NCBI GenBank assembly: GCA_002476865.1
Contig: DLNA01000030.1
Coordinates: forward strand, 26,005-33,935
Length of the DNA: 7,931 nucleotides
From: Patescibacteria group bacterium UBA7522
GTDB taxonomy: Bacteria > Patescibacteriota > CPR2 > UBA1875
Reading direction: 5' to 3'
Both the position numbers and the translations under genes were made by a program. Below, in pieces: positions 1 through 6,430 of the stretch. The notes below the pieces were generated by a model. It was not told the origin of the DNA. It searched no databases and was given only the letters and a program-made list of their open reading frames with translations. Numbering within the stretch: the first letter of the stretch is position 1; each line of letters opens with the position of its first letter.

Positions 1-24
1 TTCGAAATTCGAAATTCGAAATTT
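1..24. repeat. TTCGAAA heptamer array (3 copies), cut by window edge
   Basis: Three exact head-to-tail copies of TTCGAAA followed by TTT are seen. Each unit contains the palindrome TTCGAA. Three units make 21 bp, so the array keeps frame and is read as a seven-residue unit, SKFEIRN, in the tlyA frame. I recall similar arrays, and translations such as KFEIRNSKFEIRN, from Patescibacteria genomes; that is memory, not a search. The left extent is unknown. Confidence 0.7.
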
Positions 25-241
25 AAGCGTGATAGCGCTAGTTAAGCCCCAATTTGAAGTTGGAAAGAAAATTGCCGATAAGTTTAAAGGGGTTATCAAA
101 GATGAGAAAATTCAGGAGAGCGTCTTAAAAGACATCATATCTTATGCCGAAAATTTGGGATTTAAACTAAAAAACAAAACCACCTCACCGATAAAAGGCA
201 CTAAAGGAAATAGAGAATACCTAATTCATCTAATCTATTAA
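2..241 (+). CDS. tlyA: TlyA-family rRNA 2'-O-methyltransferase (C-terminal end, 5' truncated by window)
   Basis: This is the last part of a TlyA/hemolysin-A family SAM-dependent 2'-O-ribose methyltransferase, which in characterised members modifies 16S and/or 23S rRNA in the cytoplasm. The signature strand ALVKPQFEVGKK is seen at codons from about base 35. It is followed by the family's conserved 'GVI.D' turn, an amphipathic helix, and the C-terminal 'SPI.G.KGN.EYL' block that ends these proteins just before the stop. The frame is open to the left edge, so the S4 RNA-binding domain, SAM site and catalytic residues lie outside. A GTG at 29 would give only 70 residues, lacks a Shine-Dalgarno sequence and starts in the middle of the Rossmann core, so I do not take it as the real start. 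The first seven codons (SKFEIRN) are encoded by a TTCGAAA repeat, which is odd for this family. It converges on ychF with 21 bp between the stops. Confidence 0.82.
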   Translation, partial: SKFEIRNLSVIALVKPQFEVGKKIADKFKGVIKDEKIQESVLKDIISYAENLGFKLKNKTTSPIKGTKGNREYLIHLIY

Positions 242-262
242 TTATCGACCGTCTAGATATAA

Positions 263-1318
263 TTATGAACTAGATTTAAAAAGAGCCACGTCGCCATCTT
301 TCATTAAATAATCGCGACCCTCTAGGCGAACTCTTCCGGCCTCTCTGGCGCTAACCCAGCCACCAAGATCAACTAAATCTTTCCAGCAAACAATGTCGGC
401 TTTTATGAAACCTTTTTCAAAATCCGTATGGATAACTCCGGCCGCCCGGGGCGCTGTAAATCCTTTTTTTATCGTCCATGCACGAACTTCTTTTTCCCCG
501 GCCGTAAAATAAGAGATTAACCCCAAAAGATCATAGGCCTTTCTTATTAAAAGATTCAAGCCCGGCTCATTAATACCGAGTTCTTTCAAATATTCATCTC
601 GTTCGTTCTCGGCTAAATCCGCTAACTCGGATTCAATTTTTGCATTAATTGTGATTTTTTGATTACCATCAATGTTTTCAATTTTTTCTTTATCGGTATT
701 TTCAACATAAATATGTGGCTTAGCAGACAAGAGCTGATACGATTTAAGCCAAATTGACTCATCTTCGGATAAATTACTGACATCTCTTGCCGGATCTCCT
801 TTTTCTAAAAACACACTCACTTTTTTTGCAAATTCTAATTCTGACTTTTTTTTAAAATCACTTTTTGTCTCTTTTTCGAGTGAAACAACTCTTTTTGTCA
901 TCGTTTCAAGATCAGCCAGAATTAACTCTGTTTTAATCGTTTCCATATCGGATTTCGGATTTATTTCTCCAGCAACATGGGTTACGTTTGAATCTCTAAA
1001 ACCCCTCACAACCTCTAAAATAGCGTCGCACTCACGAATATGTGCCAAAAATTTGTTACCAAGGCCCTCACCCTTTGAAGCTCCCTCAACTATGCCTGCG
1101 ATATCAACAAACTCGACCACTGCCGGTATAATTTTTTCTGTTTTTACAGCTTTTGCCAAAAGCTCCAATCGCTCGTCGGGCACTGGAACAATGCCCGTAT
1201 TCGGATCGATGGTGCAAAAAGGATAATTAGAGGCCTCCGCTTTATTTTTTGTTAAAGCGTTAAAGAGTGTACTTTTGCCAACATTCGGCAATCCAACAAT
1301 TCCTATAGATAAAGACAT
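263..1318 (-). CDS. ychF: Redox-regulated/ribosome-binding ATPase YchF (OLA1/Obg-like)
   Basis: Complete 351-residue YchF, a cytoplasmic TRAFAC-class P-loop NTPase. Characterised homologues bind ribosomes and usually prefer ATP to GTP. The sequence shows the Walker A/G1 motif GLPNVGKST at residues 9-17, the switch region YPFCTIDPN at 32-40, G3 DIAG at 72-75, the family stretch KGEGLGNKFLAHIRECDAI at 82-100, a coiled-coil insert at about 125-190, and the C-terminal TGS-type domain with FTAGEKEVRAWTI at 271-283 and IHTDFEKGFI at 296-305. Length is slightly under the usual 363. The base-specificity motif, normally NxxE, reads NTDK at 207-210, with a glutamate one residue later. The ATG fits the family N-terminus exactly. 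No Shine-Dalgarno is visible before it, and a -10 box lies only 7 bp upstream, suggesting a leaderless transcript. It is divergent from the large surface-protein gene. Confidence 0.97.
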   Translation of the reverse strand: MSLSIGIVGLPNVGKSTLFNALTKNKAEASNYPFCTIDPNTGIVPVPDERLELLAKAVKTEKIIPAVVEFVDIAGIVEGASKGEGLGNKFLAHIRECDAILEVVRGFRDSNVTHVAGEINPKSDMETIKTELILADLETMTKRVVSLEKETKSDFKKKSELEFAKKVSVFLEKGDPARDVSNLSEDESIWLKSYQLLSAKPHIYVENTDKEKIENIDGNQKITINAKIESELADLAENERDEYLKELGINEPGLNLLIRKAYDLLGLISYFTAGEKEVRAWTIKKGFTAPRAAGVIHTDFEKGFIKADIVCWKDLVDLGGWVSAREAGRVRLEGRDYLMKDGDVALFKSSS

Positions 1319-1325
1319 ACTTGAT

Positions 1326-1354
1326 ATTATAAATTATGATTTAAGATTTATAAA
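1326..1354 (-). promoter_or_regulatory. Probable ychF promoter, leaderless
   Basis: Read on the minus strand, TTTATA (1354-1349, 4 of 6 matches to TTGACA) is followed after 17 bp by a perfect TATAAT (1331-1326). The expected transcription start is about 1318-1320, on or next to the ychF ATG (1318). Together with the lack of any Shine-Dalgarno, this predicts a leaderless mRNA. The region is very AT-rich, so chance matches are possible. Confidence 0.5.
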
Positions 1355-1365
1355 ATTATGATTTA
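1327..1365. repeat. Imperfect 17-18 bp direct repeat in divergent intergenic region
   Basis: TTATAAATTATGATTTA and TTATAAAATTATGATTTA occur in tandem. The shared 13-mer AAATTATGATTTA is at 1331-1343 and 1353-1365, a 22-bp period, close to two helical turns. The core AAAT-TATG-ATTT has partial dyad symmetry. It overlaps the putative ychF promoter and ends 6 bp before the -35 of the divergent gene, so it could be an operator pair. It could also be a degenerate AT-rich repeat. Confidence 0.6.
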
Positions 1366-1371
1366 CAGAAC

Positions 1372-1402
1372 TTGACAGAAAAATCACAAGCGCTACTATT
1401 AT
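1372..1402 (+). promoter_or_regulatory. Sigma70-type promoter for the large surface-protein gene
   Basis: A perfect -35 TTGACA (1372-1377) is followed after 16 bp by TACTAT (1394-1399), or after 19 bp by TATTAT (1397-1402). The predicted start is near 1406, leaving a leader of about 35 nt. A perfect TATAAT at 1412-1417 has no recognisable -35 at the right spacing and may be a secondary start. The RBS is the G-run GGGGGG at 1430-1435, 5 nt before the ATG. Confidence 0.65.
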
Positions 1403-1440
1403 ATTAGTATTTATAATCTCTTAAAAATTGGGGGGATAAA

Positions 1441-3984
1441 ATGAAAAATTTTTTCAAAAACAAGCCCAGGGCTTGGTTTATTGTTGGATCAATTATTACA
1501 ACCATATTAGTTCTCGTATCGATGTTTGTTTTCTTAGTCCCTAAAAAAGGAACAAACGTCTTGGCAAGCATAAACGATCAGGACATAACCCAGGAAGAGT
1601 TAAACGAACTGGTTTATGGTATCAATTTTGAGGGATCCATTCAAAATCCAGAACAAGTAAGCCAAGAGAAAAGAAATGAGTTATTTCTACAGCTCCTTAA
1701 ATGGAAAGCCGCTAACCTTGAGGCAAAAGAGCGGGGAATCAGCATCAATGAAGATGAATTGAAAGAGGAATACCTAACCAGGATCGGTGAGAACGTCTAT
1801 AATAATTATCAAAAAGCATTTACCCAAGAACAAATTCTAATAACCGACAAAATAGTTCGAAACGAGGCATTGATTAAAAAGATTGAAAAATCTGTACTTA
1901 ATTGGTACGAAGGAGACCTAATAATCGCTCGCTTCGATAAATATGGAGACCTCCCGACCCAAGAATACGAAAATCTAAGCGAAGCTGAATGGCAAAAAAT
2001 CAAAGAGAAAAAATACTTAGAAGATAAAGGGTACGCCGAGAGTAAAATAAACGAAATTTATCAAAAGATTAAATCTGAAGAGATTACGCCCGAACAGGCG
2101 ATCGAAATCAGTATAAAAGATAAACGCATCGGTAAAGAATACTTTAGCCCTTGGACCCCAGCGCTAAGTAGAAGTTTCACAAAAGATGATTACTTGAAAT
2201 ACGACGGGATTCTGGCAGACCAAAAAATCAGAACCGCCATATCCGAACAACAAGACAGAATCGGAAGTCCAATTATGATGGAAGCCGTTAAATCTGAAAC
2301 GAAAAATGACGAAACTGAAATCGCTTATGATGCATATTACGTAATTATAAATATCAAAAATAAAAACAACGGGCAAGCCAACAATATTAACGATTGGCTC
2401 GAAGATGTACTCAAGAATAAATACAACACAAAGATTTATGCCGAAGAATTTAAAAATTTACTTAACAATAATAATTCTGACGGATTAATAAAAAAGGCCG
2501 AAGCACATCTTGTTGGTGGTACTTATGTTCACGCTGGTGGCTGGGATTACTTTGGCACTCACTACGGAGTAAAAACAGGTAGCTCTAGCTCAACGGCTGG
2601 CCTGATTGCCTACACTCAATATTTTGATTCTGCTGGCAATGGACCTTATCCAATAGATGGGGTTTCAATTACCGTATCAGAGAACAACTCAGGTGATCAT
2701 GTTTATTATGCTCCAGCCGGAAGCACTGTAAGTCGAGTCAGCTCAAGAGCTTTTACAACCGGTAGCGAAATCTATAGGTCAGGTGGCAATTCTTCCGCCA
2801 TAAATCATTCGGGCTATCTTGTGCTCGGATATGGTTCAAGCCCTGCCGCTAGCTATGCACATTGGGGCAATGGTTATAGTTTGGGCTGCAGCGGCAACCC
2901 GTTTACAATCTCTGTCGCTAATCCTTCCGGAAGAACAGGAAAATGGGATAGTTCCTCGATAAATATTAACGTTACCAACGGATACACTACGGGACCTATA
3001 AACTTCACATGGAGAGACAACAGGCCTCCAACGCCAACAGTTGAAAACCCAGGAAATAAAACAATCGCTATCGGGCAAAGTTCAGTTGGCGTTGCATTCA
3101 GAGGATATTCGACCGATCCAGATGGAGACAAGGGTAAAGTCCAAATAATGTACAAAAAAACTACCGATACACAATGGACTAATTTTGGTATCAATAACGG
3201 AGCAGAAGATCCTAGTGGTAGCTACAGCGCTAGGTCTAATGGAATAGCAAGTCCCAATATTAATGATTGGGGATGGTCGTGGAATTCTGTTCCTGCACCC
3301 ACAGACGGCTGGGTTAATAATGCCACCTGGATATATTATCCAGCAGTAAATTTAACGGCAGGAACCTACGAGGTTGCGGTTAGAGGTGTTGACTCAAAAA
3401 ATAGATATAGCGCAATCTGGGATAAAAAAACATTTACCGTATCGTCCTCTTCAGTCACACTAACAATGACTGTTAGCCCAGTGGGATCAGGGTCAACTAC
3501 CCCAGCCGTAGGTAGTCACCCCTACTCACTTAATAGTGTTGTTGCTATAGAGGCAACTCCCGCCACTGGATATACTTTTAGTCGTTGGGAGAGTTGTTCA
3601 ACTAGCACAAGCCAAAACGCATCGATAACCATGGACTCCAATAAAAACTGCACAGCCATCTTTACAGCTTCAACCTCAACTAAATCTCTCTCTTGCTCTG
3701 TCACGCCACAAACAGGGCTTTCGCCACTAGTTGTTAACGTAACAGCTAGCGCTACTGGCCTTAACAATAATTCGTTTGATTATCGGTTCGTTAAAGAGGG
3801 TGGATCCGAAGAGACCATTACCGGCAGAGGCACCCTCGTTTATTACACTCTTCAAAGCGCCGGTAACTATAATATTTTCGTAAGAAATTCGGACTTTAAT
3901 AGCAACAACTGGGTTCCTTGTAATCCTGCCACCTTAACAGTAACCGATCCAACCGATGATGGTGGTGGCGAAGTTGTGCCCTAA
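1441..3984 (+). CDS. Membrane-anchored SurA/PrsA-like chaperone fused to Ig/Fn3, bacterial-repeat and PKD-like modules; putative surface adhesin
   Basis: This 847-residue protein should be anchored by one helix (12-33) after a basic N-terminus, with the rest outside the membrane. Residues 38-155 resemble the SurA/PrsA N-terminal chaperone domain (ASINDQDITQEEL, then charged helices). Residues 160-345 look like a degenerate parvulin segment. Residues 356-526 are rich in Ser, Gly, Tyr and Asn and predicted to be beta; I do not recognise this module. Residues 527-667 are Fn3/Ig-like, with STDPDGDKGKVQ and GTYEVAVRGVDS. Residues 672-741 match the InlB-type 'bacterial repeat' pattern (ATPATGYTFSRW). 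Residues 748-835 are PKD-like, followed by an acidic, Gly-rich tail. Cysteines C719/C737 and C752/C827 fall pairwise inside two domains, suggesting disulfides; C483 is single. There is no LPXTG or second anchor. It lies just upstream of the pil operon but has its own promoter. Role as a foldase, an adhesin or both is inference. Confidence 0.8.
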   Translation: MKNFFKNKPRAWFIVGSIITTILVLVSMFVFLVPKKGTNVLASINDQDITQEELNELVYGINFEGSIQNPEQVSQEKRNELFLQLLKWKAANLEAKERGISINEDELKEEYLTRIGENVYNNYQKAFTQEQILITDKIVRNEALIKKIEKSVLNWYEGDLIIARFDKYGDLPTQEYENLSEAEWQKIKEKKYLEDKGYAESKINEIYQKIKSEEITPEQAIEISIKDKRIGKEYFSPWTPALSRSFTKDDYLKYDGILADQKIRTAISEQQDRIGSPIMMEAVKSETKNDETEIAYDAYYVIINIKNKNNGQANNINDWLEDVLKNKYNTKIYAEEFKNLLNNNNSDGLIKKAEAHLVGGTYVHAGGWDYFGTHYGVKTGSSSSTAGLIAYTQYFDSAGNGPYPIDGVSITVSENNSGDHVYYAPAGSTVSRVSSRAFTTGSEIYRSGGNSSAINHSGYLVLGYGSSPAASYAHWGNGYSLGCSGNPFTISVANPSGRTGKWDSSSININVTNGYTTGPINFTWRDNRPPTPTVENPGNKTIAIGQSSVGVAFRGYSTDPDGDKGKVQIMYKKTTDTQWTNFGINNGAEDPSGSYSARSNGIASPNINDWGWSWNSVPAPTDGWVNNATWIYYPAVNLTAGTYEVAVRGVDSKNRYSAIWDKKTFTVSSSSVTLTMTVSPVGSGSTTPAVGSHPYSLNSVVAIEATPATGYTFSRWESCSTSTSQNASITMDSNKNCTAIFTASTSTKSLSCSVTPQTGLSPLVVNVTASATGLNNNSFDYRFVKEGGSEETITGRGTLVYYTLQSAGNYNIFVRNSDFNSNNWVPCNPATLTVTDPTDDGGGEVVP

Positions 3985-3998
3985 TCTAAATAAAAACA

Positions 3999-4027
3999 TT
4001 GGCCTGAAACAAAAATAACTCTATAAT
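3999..4027 (+). promoter_or_regulatory. Promoter of the pilMNO-pilB operon
   Basis: TTGGCC (3999-4004, 4 of 6 matches) and a perfect TATAAT (4022-4027) are separated by 17 bp. Transcription should begin around 4033-4035. This lies in the 73-bp gap after the large gene, and no hairpin terminator is visible there, so some read-through from upstream is possible. Confidence 0.6.
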
Positions 4028-4034
4028 AGATCAT

Positions 4035-4041
4035 GGAGGGG
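4035..4041 (+). promoter_or_regulatory. Shine-Dalgarno-like GGAGGGG unusually far from pilM ATG
   Basis: GGAGGGG is the only good ribosome-binding match before pilM but sits 16 nt from the ATG at 4058. No in-frame ATG, GTG or TTG exists between them, and the family N-terminus fits 4058. The mRNA 5' end predicted from the promoter would fall almost on this motif. Confidence 0.45.
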
Positions 4042-4057
4042 TTTAAGAAATCTTATA

Positions 4058-5086
4058 ATGAATATATTTGGGGGAACAACTGAACACTTTGGAATAGATA
4101 TCGGCACCAACGCTTTGCGGGTCGTCCAACTTTCAGGTGGCGGAACAAAGTACAACTTAAAATCTTTTGCTTCTGCGCCCTTGCCTCCAGGAATAACCCA
4201 AAGCGATTCTCGACTTGATTATCAAAAAATTTCAAGAACGATCCAGGATCTTACTAAGCAAGCGGGAATATCTACAAAAAACGTGGTTGCTGCAATTCCA
4301 GGAACCTCAACTTTTAATGCCATTGTTAAGATACCCCCCATGTCTCAAACAGAGCTTGAAAAAGCAATAAAATATCAAGCCGAACAAAATATCCCACTCA
4401 AGATTGAAGATGTTAAATACGATTATCAGATTATAAAAGAGGATGGAGCAACAAAAGAGCTAACAGTTATGATAATTGCAGCCACAAAAACAAAAGTAGA
4501 ACAACTGCTGGGAATCCTCGAAGGGGCCGACTTAAATGTTATCGCACTAGAAACGTCAACGGTAGCTATGGCCAGATCGCTAGCAAGACCAGAGGTTCCG
4601 CTGGCTATGGTTTTAGATATCGGCTCTACGACAACAGAAATTGCTGTTATTGAAAACGGCACTCTAGTTCAAACAAGGAGTTTTCCTTTGGCTGGATTTG
4701 GAATGACAAGATCAATCTCACAACAACTAGGACTAGACATGTCTCAAGCAGAACAATTTAAACAAAGGTTTGGACTCTCTCAAGACAAACTAGAAGGGCA
4801 AGTTTTTAAAGCCATTGAGCCAATACTTAGAAATATTCTAGATGAAGCCATTAGGAGTACTAAATTTTATGAAGAACAATTCGGGAAGTCGGTTCAAAGG
4901 ATAATCTTAACTGGTGGCGTTAGTAGAATGCCGCTAATTGCTGAATTTATTAAAAGCTACACCGGTATGGAGGTTATGTTTGGAAACCCTTGGACAAATG
5001 TTTCTTACGCCTCTAATATTAATGATAGTATAATGAGTATGGCCCCAGAGTTTGCAACCTCGGTAGGGCTGGCAATGAGAGGGTAA
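4058..5086 (+). CDS. pilM: Type IV pilus assembly protein PilM, actin-like ATPase
   Basis: PilM is a cytoplasmic, FtsA/actin-fold nucleotide-binding protein that attaches to the N-terminal tail of PilN and links the pilus platform to the motor. The 342-residue length is normal. The sequence shows the phosphate-1 motif FGIDIGTNALRVVQL at 11-25, the phosphate-2 motif LDIGSTTTEIAVI at about 186-198, and the adenosine motif LTGGVSRMPLI at about 284-294. The middle region with MSQTELEKAIKYQAEQNIPL is typical of the PilM SHS2/1C-like subdomain. It opens the operon behind its own promoter, and pilN follows 7 bp after its stop. The start at 4058 is chosen because it places FGIDIGT about 10 residues in, as in homologues, and because no other in-frame start exists; the Shine-Dalgarno spacing (16 nt) is abnormal. 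Confidence 0.96.
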   Translation: MNIFGGTTEHFGIDIGTNALRVVQLSGGGTKYNLKSFASAPLPPGITQSDSRLDYQKISRTIQDLTKQAGISTKNVVAAIPGTSTFNAIVKIPPMSQTELEKAIKYQAEQNIPLKIEDVKYDYQIIKEDGATKELTVMIIAATKTKVEQLLGILEGADLNVIALETSTVAMARSLARPEVPLAMVLDIGSTTTEIAVIENGTLVQTRSFPLAGFGMTRSISQQLGLDMSQAEQFKQRFGLSQDKLEGQVFKAIEPILRNILDEAIRSTKFYEEQFGKSVQRIILTGGVSRMPLIAEFIKSYTGMEVMFGNPWTNVSYASNINDSIMSMAPEFATSVGLAMRG

Positions 5087-5093
5087 AAAAAAG

Positions 5094-5873
5094 ATGTTTA
5101 AAATAAACCTAGTACCAGAGGTTCAACAAAAAAAACAGGCCCTAGCACAAAAAAACACTTATGTAACAATTTTTAGCATCTCTGTTTTTTCGATAATAGC
5201 GGCTGCACTCATTATTATGGGCTCCATCAACGTTGCTCAAAAATTATCCCTTAAAAATACAAATGAAAAAATAGATCAAACAAAAGAAGAGGCAACAGAA
5301 TATGAGGATCTAAAACAATCCGTTCTCTCTCTTGAGTCCGGACTCAACGGCATAAAAGAAATTCTTAATAGTCAAAATACTTGGTCTAAAATATTCCCTC
5401 ATCTTGAGGCGGCCACACCTCAAGATATTCAATTCAAATCAATTCAAGTAGAGGGGGATCAGATAACAGCAACTATTGATGGCCGAGATATTAATTCACT
5501 CTCAAGATTTATTGAGAGCTACCAGACCTATCAAGTCGTAAAAATATCCGGAACAGGCGAGCCGTTTTCAAGCGTTGACATAAAAAATAATAGCGAGACA
5601 GTAGGAAAAACTCGGGTTAGTCCAAATGGAACCTGGCTCTACTCAATTAATTTTGACCCTAAAAGGGATCAAAAAATTACCATCTCGATTGGACCGAAAG
5701 AACTAATGCTTGATTATTTTTCAGAAACAAAAGAGATTAAAAGTTACGAGGCCAATATCCTGGCAGAAGTAATTAATCTTTTCAAGAACGTTAACACACC
5801 CCAATATTCAAAAGATGGTAACAGGATTTCTTCAAGCATAACTTTTAATTTTACAAGAGAGGCCTTATGGTAA
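5094..5873 (+). CDS. pilN: Type IV pilus inner-membrane platform protein PilN with an insertion
   Basis: PilN is a bitopic membrane protein that binds PilM through a short cytoplasmic motif and pairs with PilO outside the membrane. Visible are the PilM-binding motif INLVP at residues 4-8, a basic linker, a transmembrane helix at about 22-43, a coiled coil at 48-92, and a ferredoxin-like periplasmic-type domain beginning around 100 (IQFKSIQVEGDQITATIDGRD). The length of 259 exceeds the usual 180-210 or so. The excess lies at about 151-215, where VGKTRVSPNGTWLYSI (170-185) followed by QKITISIG resembles the strands of bacterial Ig-like repeats. The expected PilN ending resumes at about 219-253 (VINLFKNV, then ISSSITFNF). 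The last 7 bases overlap pilO, implying coupled translation. The RBS is weak (AGAGGG near the pilM stop). Confidence 0.92.
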   Translation: MFKINLVPEVQQKKQALAQKNTYVTIFSISVFSIIAAALIIMGSINVAQKLSLKNTNEKIDQTKEEATEYEDLKQSVLSLESGLNGIKEILNSQNTWSKIFPHLEAATPQDIQFKSIQVEGDQITATIDGRDINSLSRFIESYQTYQVVKISGTGEPFSSVDIKNNSETVGKTRVSPNGTWLYSINFDPKRDQKITISIGPKELMLDYFSETKEIKSYEANILAEVINLFKNVNTPQYSKDGNRISSSITFNFTREALW

Positions 5874-6430
5874 AAGAAAATTTAAAGCTTGGAAAAAATA
5901 AATACATAATAATCGTTTTAGGATCTACTCTTTTTGGCGTAATTATTTTAATATCTTTAATCGGTCGACCTCTTTATAGCAATCTGAAAGAAACCAGCGA
6001 GGACTTAAAAGAGAGAAAAATTGTTTTAGAAAAAGAGCAAAACAATCTAAGCACACTAAAAAACCTTGAGTCACAAAAAGAAGATCTTATAAAAAAGAAT
6101 GAAAAAGTTTTAGCTGCACTACCAACGAACAAAGACGTTTCAAGATTATTCGTTCAATACGAAGCTATCGCTGCCAAATCGGGTGTAAAGATAGACGGTG
6201 TTTCGGAGGCCTCTACTTCGGAAGAAACCGTTGGAAACGAATTAGTATATCCCGTTTCTTATAATGTTTCGCTAACCGCACCCAATTACAGTTCTTTTAT
6301 TGAGTCCCTAAAAAGAATGGAAGATGCAATCAGAATTCTTTCTATCTCTTCTCTTAATATAAGCAGTTCCGAGAACTCAATAAATGCATCCTACGTAGTT
6401 AACACCTTTATGAGAGGAGGTCAGAATTGA
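5867..6430 (+). CDS. pilO: Type IV pilus inner-membrane platform protein PilO
   Basis: PilO forms the membrane scaffold with PilN and controls pilin and motor interactions. The 187-residue protein has a short basic cytoplasmic tail, a transmembrane helix at about 13-34, a coiled coil at about 38-80 rich in Lys/Glu/Leu, and a C-terminal ferredoxin-like domain (about 85-187) with the PilO pattern LPTNKDVSRLFVQYEAIAAK at 85-104, later YPVSYNVSLTAPNYSSFIES, and a final strand pair. Length and architecture match the family. The ATG overlaps the pilN stop by 7 bp and follows GAGAGG (5857-5862) at 4 nt. It ends with TGA, sharing TTGA with the next gene. Identity rests on architecture, order and weak motifs, as is usual for this divergent family. 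Confidence 0.93.
   Translation: MVKENLKLGKNKYIIIVLGSTLFGVIILISLIGRPLYSNLKETSEDLKERKIVLEKEQNNLSTLKNLESQKEDLIKKNEKVLAALPTNKDVSRLFVQYEAIAAKSGVKIDGVSEASTSEETVGNELVYPVSYNVSLTAPNYSSFIESLKRMEDAIRILSISSLNISSSENSINASYVVNTFMRGGQN
6415..6421 (+). promoter_or_regulatory. Strong Shine-Dalgarno that fixes a TTG start
   Basis: AGGAGGT lies 5 nt before TTG at 6427, inside the end of pilO. No ATG or GTG is available in that frame before the transmembrane segment, so this site supports TTG initiation and coupling to pilO. Confidence 0.75.

Noticed and set aside
29..241. Independent 70-residue gene starting at GTG 29
   Set aside because: It is the conserved C-terminus of TlyA, has no RBS, and the frame is open upstream to the window edge.
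242..280. Possible bidirectional terminator between tlyA and ychF
   Set aside because: Only a 5-bp TCTAG/CTAGA stem with a 13-nt loop is seen and no convincing U-tract; too weak to annotate.
1327..1365. CRISPR-like array
   Set aside because: Only two AT-rich imperfect copies with a 4-5 bp gap; no spacers or cas genes.
2874..3194. Minus-strand ORF of 106 residues inside the large gene, with other antisense frames at 1809-2003, 2164-2376, 2836-3078, 3522-3767, 4053-4235 and 4426-4662
   Set aside because: These lie antisense to well-supported coding sequence, show no family motifs and have no RBS; they are shadow frames.
3985..4057. Rho-independent terminator after the large surface-protein gene
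   Set aside because: No inverted repeat followed by a T-run is visible; the gap is taken up by the pilM promoter and leader.
6428..6430. TGA reassigned to glycine (code 25), as in some CPR lineages
   Set aside because: The large genes contain no in-frame TGA over about 2,500 codons and have normal family lengths; the TGA here is the pilO stop, overlapped by a well-placed TTG start.
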